From Oscillospiraceae bacterium (GTDB lineage: Bacteria > Bacillota > Clostridia > Oscillospirales > Acutalibacteraceae), in assembly GCA_902795765.1 (NCBI GenBank), contig CADBMQ010000037.1, positions 1 through 10,316 of the forward strand: DNA of 10,316 bases. Reading direction: 5' to 3'. The notes beneath the pieces were generated by a model. That model saw nothing but the letters and a program-made list of their open reading frames with translations, was not told where the DNA came from and searched no databases. Each line of letters starts with the position of its first letter. Position 1 is the first letter of the stretch. Shown here in pieces: positions 6,477 through 10,316 of this stretch. The translations under genes were made by a program, and so were the position numbers.

Positions 6477-6578
6477 GACACGTGCAGATAGACTGATGGG
6501 TTCGAAAAGGTTTGTTTTTTAATCTTCTAATTGCAAAATTTAAGATTTTCTGTTTTTAGTCCATCTGATAAAAAGAAA

Positions 6579-6600
6579 ATGCGACCTCGAAAAGCCGCAT
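6579..6600 (-). terminator. Rho-independent terminator downstream of the tRNA operon (distal)
   Basis: Read on the minus strand, ATGCG pairs with CGCAT and the stem continues through G-T, C-G and T-A type pairs to a TTCG tetraloop. It is followed directly by TTTTCTTTTTAT. The T-run is on the minus-strand side only, so it terminates transcripts coming from the tRNA genes rather than from the transposase. Confidence 0.7.
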
Positions 6601-6623
6601 AAATACTGGGTTTTATAATAAAA

Positions 6624-6666
6624 ACACCATTGAGTCTGAACCCCTGGGTTCAGATTTCAATGGTGT
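6624..6666 (-). terminator. Long hairpin terminator just after tRNA-Tyr
   Basis: ACACCATTGA (6624-6633) pairs with TCAATGGTGT (6657-6666), and inside it TCTGAACC pairs with GGTTCAGA around a small CCTG-like loop, with one bulged T. The minus-strand read continues as TTTTATTATAAAA, a terminator tail. The plus-strand read continues as CTTTATAT, so weak termination of rightward transcription is also possible. It begins eight bases after the CCA end of tRNA-Tyr. Confidence 0.75.
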
Positions 6667-6673
6667 CTTTATA

Positions 6674-6758
6674 TGGTGGGAGCGGGTGGATTCGAACCAC
6701 CGAAGTCAGAGACAACAGATTTACAGTCTGCCCCCTTTGGCCACTCGGGAACACTCCC
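6674..6758 (-). tRNA. tRNA-Tyr (anticodon GTA)
   Basis: The minus strand folds as a tRNA of 85 bases with the CCA end encoded. Acceptor GGGAGTG pairs with CGCTCCC, with an A discriminator. The anticodon stem carries the loop CTGTAAA with anticodon GTA (plus-strand TAC at 6722-6724). The long variable arm is the class II feature of bacterial tRNA-Tyr. The T arm is GGTGG-TTCGAAT-CCACC. It is the second gene of a two-tRNA transcript. Confidence 0.97.
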
Positions 6759-6790
6759 ACATATTAAATTTTTTGCTTATAAAAAGCAAA

Positions 6791-6866
6791 TGGAGCTGGT
6801 GGACGGACTCGAACCCCCGACCTGCTGATTACAAATCAGCTGCTCTACCAACTGAGCTACACCAGC
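6791..6866 (-). tRNA. tRNA-Thr (anticodon TGT)
   Basis: The 76-base minus-strand gene has acceptor GCTGGTG paired with CACCAGC, a T discriminator and an encoded CCA. The D arm contains AGCTCAGTTGGTAGAGC. The anticodon stem GCTGA/TCAGC holds the loop TTTGTAA with anticodon TGT (plus-strand ACA at 6831-6833). The T arm has the standard GGTTCGAGTCC. It lies 32 bases upstream of tRNA-Tyr in the same transcript. Confidence 0.97.
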
Positions 6867-6880
6867 GTTAACGCTTAATT

Positions 6881-6909
6881 AATATATCACAATTTAAAGG
6901 CTTTGTCAA
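6881..6909 (-). promoter_or_regulatory. Sigma-A promoter of the tRNA-Thr/tRNA-Tyr operon
   Basis: A perfect -35 TTGACA (6909-6904) and a -10 TATATT (6886-6881) are separated by 17 bases on the minus strand, ending 14 bases before the mature 5' end of tRNA-Thr. This is the strong, simple promoter expected for stable RNA genes. Confidence 0.8.
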
Positions 6910-6987
6910 GGGTTTTTTATAATTTTTCTAAAAAAAATAAATTTCAACAATAAAGCATATAAAAGACGATAAAATACGCACCAAGTT

Positions 6988-7020
6988 ATGACATAAACCC
7001 CACGACCACCTAAATATAAT
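6988..7020 (+). promoter_or_regulatory. spoIIGp: Candidate spoIIG-type promoter with unusually long spacer
   Basis: A perfect TATAAT lies at 7015-7020, 32 bases before the spoIIGA ATG. No -35 lies at normal distance; the best is ATGACA at 6988-6993, giving a 21-base spacer. The Bacillus subtilis spoIIG promoter is known for an abnormally long spacer of about 22 bp and needs phosphorylated Spo0A for activation. I see no convincing TGTCGAA-type Spo0A box, so the assignment is tentative. Confidence 0.4.
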
Positions 7021-7052
7021 ATAAGTATAAGATAGCGAAGAGGTGCAAACAA

Positions 7053-7859
7053 ATGACCGTGTATGCGGACATACTTTTTGCCACAAATTTGGTGGTAAAC
7101 TATCTGCTTTTAGCGTTGTCAACGCAACTCGTTCGGCAAAATCCAAAACGACTGCGACTGCTTATCTCTGCCGTTGTTGGAGCAATAGGCTCGTTTGAGA
7201 TGCTGTTCCAACTGCCAATCTACATATCAATACCGTTCAAATTCATTTTATGTATGTCAATGACTGCCATAGCAAACGGCATCAGCAACCGAAAAATGTA
7301 CCTAAAATCAACACTTGCATTTTTAATAGTCAGTTTCTCGCTCGGTGGAACTCTGACTGCCGTTTTAAACCTGATAAACACAAGCAATGCAAGTGCAACC
7401 TTGATGGGAGTCTATTTCAATATCAGTCCACTTGTGCTGATAATCCTAACTGTGTTGGCATATATAATCGTGCTTGTTTGTCAACGGCTCACGATGAAAG
7501 TGCAGATAAAAAATGACCGCTACAACATTGTGATTACTTGCACCGACCAAACGCTGAAATGTATGGCGCTACTCGATACAGGCTCGTCAATCCACGATGT
7601 ATATACAGGCAATCCAGTCGTAGTGGTGTCGTCCGATCTTCTAAATCAACCACTAACAAACCAAAACGGCTATCGTTTTATACCGTATTCAACAGTTGGC
7701 GAAAACGGAGTGCTTGAAGCGTTCCGACCAAAGTCGGTGGAAGTCGAGATAGATGGCAAATTTGTCACGTTTGAAAATGTAACGGTTGCAAAAAGTGCCG
7801 AACCACTTCAAAACGGATTAGGTGCTTTGTTGCCGTCAGATATGGCAATAAAGTTATAG
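7053..7859 (+). CDS. spoIIGA: Pro-sigma-E processing protease SpoIIGA
   Basis: SpoIIGA is the membrane-anchored aspartic protease that removes the pro-sequence of sigma-E in the mother cell after asymmetric septation, triggered through forespore-made SpoIIR. The N-terminal part has about five hydrophobic membrane segments (roughly residues 4-22, 35-52, 56-73, 86-107 and 126-144). The soluble C-terminal domain carries the aspartic-protease motif LLDTGSS with catalytic D175. Its 268 residues are somewhat fewer than the roughly 309 of Bacillus subtilis SpoIIGA but contain both domains. The ATG at 7053 follows AGAGGTG by eight bases. sigE starts 16 bases after its stop, the conserved arrangement, so protease and substrate are made together. 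A spore-forming host is strongly implied. Confidence 0.95.
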   Translation: MTVYADILFATNLVVNYLLLALSTQLVRQNPKRLRLLISAVVGAIGSFEMLFQLPIYISIPFKFILCMSMTAIANGISNRKMYLKSTLAFLIVSFSLGGTLTAVLNLINTSNASATLMGVYFNISPLVLIILTVLAYIIVLVCQRLTMKVQIKNDRYNIVITCTDQTLKCMALLDTGSSIHDVYTGNPVVVVSSDLLNQPLTNQNGYRFIPYSTVGENGVLEAFRPKSVEVEIDGKFVTFENVTVAKSAEPLQNGLGALLPSDMAIKL

Positions 7860-7875
7860 AAAGGACTTGTCTTAT

Positions 7876-8592
7876 ATGAAACTGTTCAAAACAATAATCG
7901 AAAAATTTATGGCATTTATGGAAAAAATCGATCCGATGCCGGTGTATTACATAAATGGACCTGTCAATCTGCCCGAACCACTAACAACGGAGGAAGAGCA
8001 GTATTGGCTATTAAAATACGGCGAAGGCGACCTTTCAGCACGAGATATGCTTATAACCCACAATCTGCGACTTGTCGTATATATTTCACGCAAATTTGAC
8101 GCACCGGGGGCGAATATCGAAGACCTGATTTCGATTGGCACAATAGGACTCATCAAGGCAGTCAATACGTTCCGTCCCGATAAAAACATAAAACTCGCAA
8201 CGTACGCCTCACGCTGTATCGAAAACGAAATTTTGATGTTTATGCGCAAAACCTCGCAGTATAAGAATGATGTCAGCATAGACGAGCCACTCAATGTCGA
8301 TTGGGATGGAAATGAATTGTTGCTCTCCGATGTGCTTGGAAGCGATCCCGATGATGTGTCACGGGGAATAGAGCGAGAGGACGAGCGAAATATTGTAAAA
8401 CAACTCGTCAATCGACTTCCCGAGCGAGAAAAACAGATAATGCAGATGCGGTTTGGATTTAACGGCTATCGAGAGCATACGCAAAAACAGGTAGCAGAGT
8501 CGCTCGGCATTTCCCAAAGTTATATCTCACGGCTTGAAAAGAAAATTCTCGTCCGTTTGAAACAAGATTACGAAAGGAGTGTAACAGTATGA
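7876..8592 (+). CDS. sigE: RNA polymerase sporulation sigma factor pro-sigma-E
   Basis: Sigma-E directs early mother-cell gene expression during sporulation. The 238-residue product has an N-terminal amphipathic pro-sequence (about 1-20) before [12 protein letters not shown], the same place where the Bacillus protein is cut by SpoIIGA (its VYYI motif). Region 2 has [12 protein letters not shown] and the highly conserved [19 protein letters not shown] and [16 protein letters not shown] at about 63-122. [22 protein letters not shown] at 134-155 is diagnostic of sigma-E. Region 4 ends with the [30 protein letters not shown] at 7867 also opens the frame, but it would lie one base from the ribosome binding site; ATG 7876 is ten bases after AAAGGA (7860-7865), which itself overlaps the end of spoIIGA. 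sigG, the usual next gene in Bacillus and many clostridia, is absent here. Confidence 0.97.
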   Translation: MKLFKTIIEKFMAFMEKIDPMPVYYINGPVNLPEPLTTEEEQYWLLKYGEGDLSARDMLITHNLRLVVYISRKFDAPGANIEDLISIGTIGLIKAVNTFRPDKNIKLATYASRCIENEILMFMRKTSQYKNDVSIDEPLNVDWDGNELLLSDVLGSDPDDVSRGIEREDERNIVKQLVNRLPEREKQIMQMRFGFNGYREHTQKQVAESLGISQSYISRLEKKILVRLKQDYERSVTV

Positions 8593-8622
8593 AAAAAGGA
8601 ACGCTTTAAGCGTTCCTTTTTT
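8592..8622. terminator. Bidirectional terminator between sigE and the esterase gene
   Basis: GGAACGCTT and AAGCGTTCC form a perfect stem flanked by six A on the left and six T on the right, so it works as a rho-independent terminator on both strands. It overlaps the last base of the sigE stop and ends one base before the stop of the convergent esterase gene, serving both transcripts. Confidence 0.92.
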
Positions 8623-8623
8623 G

Positions 8624-9637
8624 TTAGAATTCAACTTTTAAATCTTTAAGTCTGCAAAGGAATTTTGAAAACGCAGTATAGTGGTCGTTCACATTCGGGT
8701 GCCAGTCGCCACCAAGTTGGTTACATTGAAGTTCCTTAACAACGTATGAGTTTTCGTATGTTTCGTTAAGACGTTCGTACAAAGACGGAATATCAATTTT
8801 TTGATTTTTGAGCGGATAATCGTTAATGCCGTAGTTAAAAATAAGTTTGCAGTCGGGATTTTTTGCTCTAATGTCATCAATAATCTTCTTTGCGTTTGCA
8901 AACATATCGTCAGTCGAAATAGTAGCATCGTGATTTTGAGTGAAATTCCAATCGTTCGAGCCGAGATTGATAAAAACAGCGTCAGCCTTGTAGTTGTCGA
9001 AATTCCATTCAACGCCTTCTTTCGGCAAAGCCTTGTCATAAAAGTCAGCCCAAATGCGGTCAGTACCTTCGCAGTCCTTGAAAATGCCGTAACCCGAAGC
9101 CGCTGCAACAGTCATTTCTGCATTAAAGTGGTTGCACAAAAGCGATGCAAAAGTGCGATAGCCGTGTTCGTAGTTGTTGAACGGACTCGGATGGTTGCGG
9201 TTTGGATGAAGGTTGCCGTATCCACAAGTAAGCGAGTCGCCGTAGAATTCAAATTTAAGTGGCTTGTCAGCAGGGCGGTCGAGCAATTCGCCATCAAATT
9301 CGATTGAGTCGAAGCACACGCCGTTACGGTTGAACTCATTGAGTTTAACAATCTTAACGATATGCTCACCTGTAACACCACTCAAAGCGGTAAATTCGGT
9401 AGCATCGAGCGGAACGAGAAAATTCTTCATATCATCATAGTTGTTGTCAACCATAACACCAATATGAACATCCTCAACCTCTGCGTAGTTTACAAATTTA
9501 CATTTAACAATAACGTCACTTTTCAAGTTAGCGTGAAATTCAAAACCTGCACCGGTGCATTCGCCTTTAAGCGAGTCGCCATCATAGGCGTATCTGCCAA
9601 TAGGCTTAATTTTGCTATCATTTAGTTTTATGTTCAT
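8624..9637 (-). CDS. SGNH/GDSL esterase, carbohydrate esterase family 2-like
   Basis: This 337-residue hydrolase probably removes acetyl groups from a carbohydrate. Residues about 1-125 look like the N-terminal beta-sandwich of CE2 acetylesterases. The SGNH hydrolase domain follows: block I FYGDSLTCGYG with nucleophile S135, a block II glycine in AASGYGI (about 182), block III LGSNDW with N228, and block V GGDWHPNVNDH with D311 and H313. All four catalytic blocks are present, so it should be active. No signal peptide or membrane segment is visible, so it is expected in the cytoplasm, whereas many CE2 enzymes are secreted. The ATG at 9637 has AAAGGAAG about eight bases upstream. It is a single gene with its own promoter and converges on sigE. 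The true substrate (xylan-derived oligosaccharide, another acetylated sugar) cannot be read from the sequence. Confidence 0.88.
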   Translation of the reverse strand: MNIKLNDSKIKPIGRYAYDGDSLKGECTGAGFEFHANLKSDVIVKCKFVNYAEVEDVHIGVMVDNNYDDMKNFLVPLDATEFTALSGVTGEHIVKIVKLNEFNRNGVCFDSIEFDGELLDRPADKPLKFEFYGDSLTCGYGNLHPNRNHPSPFNNYEHGYRTFASLLCNHFNAEMTVAAASGYGIFKDCEGTDRIWADFYDKALPKEGVEWNFDNYKADAVFINLGSNDWNFTQNHDATISTDDMFANAKKIIDDIRAKNPDCKLIFNYGINDYPLKNQKIDIPSLYERLNETYENSYVVKELQCNQLGGDWHPNVNDHYTAFSKFLCRLKDLKVEF

Positions 9638-9666
9638 ACAAAAGCTTCCTTTATAGTTTTTCTTTC

Positions 9667-9695
9667 ATTATATCAAACCTTAAAAATGATTGCAA
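9667..9695 (-). promoter_or_regulatory. Sigma-A promoter of the esterase gene
   Basis: On the minus strand TTGCAA (9695-9690) and a perfect TATAAT (9672-9667) are 17 bases apart, with the ATG about 30 bases downstream of the -10. No operator or catabolite-repression site was recognised in the 142-base gap shared with the divergent ATPase gene. I could not pick a clear promoter for that gene. Confidence 0.65.
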
Positions 9696-9779
9696 CAATT
9701 TATATAAAAAAATTGGATAAAATCACAAATTTTAGAATTTTGAATAAATTATAAAAGAAACAGAAAACGGAGTGATTTT

Positions 9780-10316
9780 ATGAGTGAACTTAAAGATATG
9801 CCAAAAGTGTTTTTGGGAGCGACAAGCGAGAACGGATTTGTGAATAGATTTGCAGATGTGTATAAAGAAAAAGACTGGCGAGTCTACATAATAAAGGGAG
9901 GACCGGGATGTGGAAAATCCACTTTTATGAAGCGAATAGCAAACGATTTTGCCGACAAAAATCCAATACTTTGCCATTGTTCGTCCGATGTTGATTCGCT
10001 TGACGCAGTAGTTTTCTCTGATATAAAAGTGATGATTGCAGACGGCACATCTCCACATATTTTAGAGCCGAAACTCCCTGCTGTCAAAGAGCGAATTTTG
10101 AACTTTTTCGATATACTCGATAGCGAAAAATTATATAAAAAGCGATATGAAATTGAAAAGGCATTTTGCGAAAATGCGTCATATCATAAAACTGCCGCAA
10201 ACTATATAAAAACTGCGGGTGTTTTGCTTCGTGACCGATTGAAAACTGCCAAGCATAATTTCAATCAAACCAAGGCGGAAAACTACGCAAAATCACTTGC
10301 AAAGCGTTTGATAAAA
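9780..10316 (+). CDS. P-loop ATPase of the PRK06851 type (partial, runs off the window)
   Basis: The frame is open from ATG 9780 to the window end (179 codons seen). A Walker A motif, IIKGGPGCGKSTFMKRI, lies at about residues 37-53. CHCSSDVDSLDAVVF at 65-79 and ADGTSPHILEP at 87-97 follow. A serine/aspartate-rich CSSDxDSLD stretch after the P-loop and a DGTxPH motif are what I recall from PRK06851-like ATPases, conserved in clostridia and of unknown function. The part from about 115 is helical and charged. GGAG at 9769-9772 lies seven bases before the ATG. It is divergent from the esterase gene. The C-terminal half is outside the window, so completeness cannot be judged. Confidence 0.85.
   Translation, partial: MSELKDMPKVFLGATSENGFVNRFADVYKEKDWRVYIIKGGPGCGKSTFMKRIANDFADKNPILCHCSSDVDSLDAVVFSDIKVMIADGTSPHILEPKLPAVKERILNFFDILDSEKLYKKRYEIEKAFCENASYHKTAANYIKTAGVLLRDRLKTAKHNFNQTKAENYAKSLAKRLIK

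Larger units (their letters stand above)
5290..6490 (+). mobile_element. IS3-family insertion sequence, ends not resolved
   Basis: The extent given is approximate: it covers the transposase gene and its promoter. I compared the AT-rich flanks (5202-5336 and 6477-6620) by eye for the TG...CA terminal inverted repeats and short target duplication usual for IS3 elements and found no convincing pair. The element may be decayed at its ends, have short or unusual ends, or be an immobile transposase gene. It separates the restriction locus from the tRNA cluster. Confidence 0.5.

Noticed and set aside
6495..6510. GGGTTCGAA after the transposase, resembling the T-loop of a tRNA and so a possible attachment-site copy
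   Set aside because: TTCGAA is itself palindromic and the match to the tRNA-Tyr T arm stops after about nine bases; it is too short to call an attachment site.
6686..6871. A 61-codon plus-strand frame with DSNHRSQ and DSNPRPADYKSAALPTELHQR-like text
   Set aside because: This is the well-known false protein made by translating the antisense strand of tRNA genes; it covers tRNA-Tyr and tRNA-Thr.
7947..8411. A 154-codon minus-strand frame
   Set aside because: It is the shadow of sigE, which has unmistakable sigma-factor motifs on the other strand.
8801..9307. A 168-codon plus-strand frame, with others nearby on both strands
   Set aside because: They lie within the esterase gene and have no domain features; the esterase has all SGNH blocks.
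9732..10058. A 108-codon minus-strand frame
   Set aside because: It is antisense to the P-loop ATPase, which has a clear Walker A motif and ribosome binding site.
1..10316. CRISPR arrays, riboswitches, replication origins
   Set aside because: No regularly spaced repeats of CRISPR length, no recognised riboswitch leader and no clustered DnaA boxes were seen by eye.

Overview
The window looks like chromosomal DNA from a low-GC, spore-forming member of the Clostridia/Firmicutes. The evidence is an adjacent spoIIGA-sigE pair, AT-rich intergenic DNA, AGGAGG-type ribosome binding sites and tRNA genes with encoded CCA ends. No species can be named from the sequence alone.

Bases 1-5200 hold a restriction-modification locus, all on the minus strand. 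Reading 5'->3' it contains: a small Xre-type controller-like regulator (5114-4908); a 575-residue protein with a C-terminal PD-(D/E)XK nuclease signature (4887-3160); a 347-residue protein with a two-cluster ferredoxin domain fused to a C-terminal part that may be a second PD-(D/E)XK-like nuclease (3185-2142); a DNA methyltransferase with an excisionase/MerR-like helix-turn-helix at its N terminus (2046-907); and a second, beta-class DNA methyltransferase (910-86). The first three genes are tightly packed behind one promoter. The methyltransferase pair has its own near-consensus promoter, with a helically phased 10-bp repeat over its -35 region. Two different methyltransferases suggest an asymmetric target. 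Two nuclease-like proteins suggest a two-subunit restriction enzyme, with an iron-sulfur cluster in one subunit. That combination is the most unusual thing here.

Bases 5200-6670 hold an IS3-family transposase encoded as one uninterrupted 379-residue reading frame on the plus strand, without recognisable element ends, followed by two hairpin terminators that serve the opposite strand.

Bases 6674-6866 hold tRNA-Tyr(GTA) and tRNA-Thr(TGT) on the minus strand, with a clear promoter upstream and the two terminators downstream. The 3' end of this tRNA cluster faces the transposase and restriction locus, so it marks the visible boundary between accessory and core DNA.

Bases 6870-10316 look like core chromosome. 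spoIIGA encodes the membrane protease that activates pro-sigma-E, and sigE encodes that mother-cell sporulation sigma factor; they form a plus-strand operon ended by a strong bidirectional hairpin. A convergent minus-strand gene encodes a CE2-like SGNH esterase. The last gene, cut by the window end, is a P-loop ATPase of the PRK06851 type. A short open frame at 2-73 may be the tail of a plus-strand gene that ends facing the second methyltransferase.
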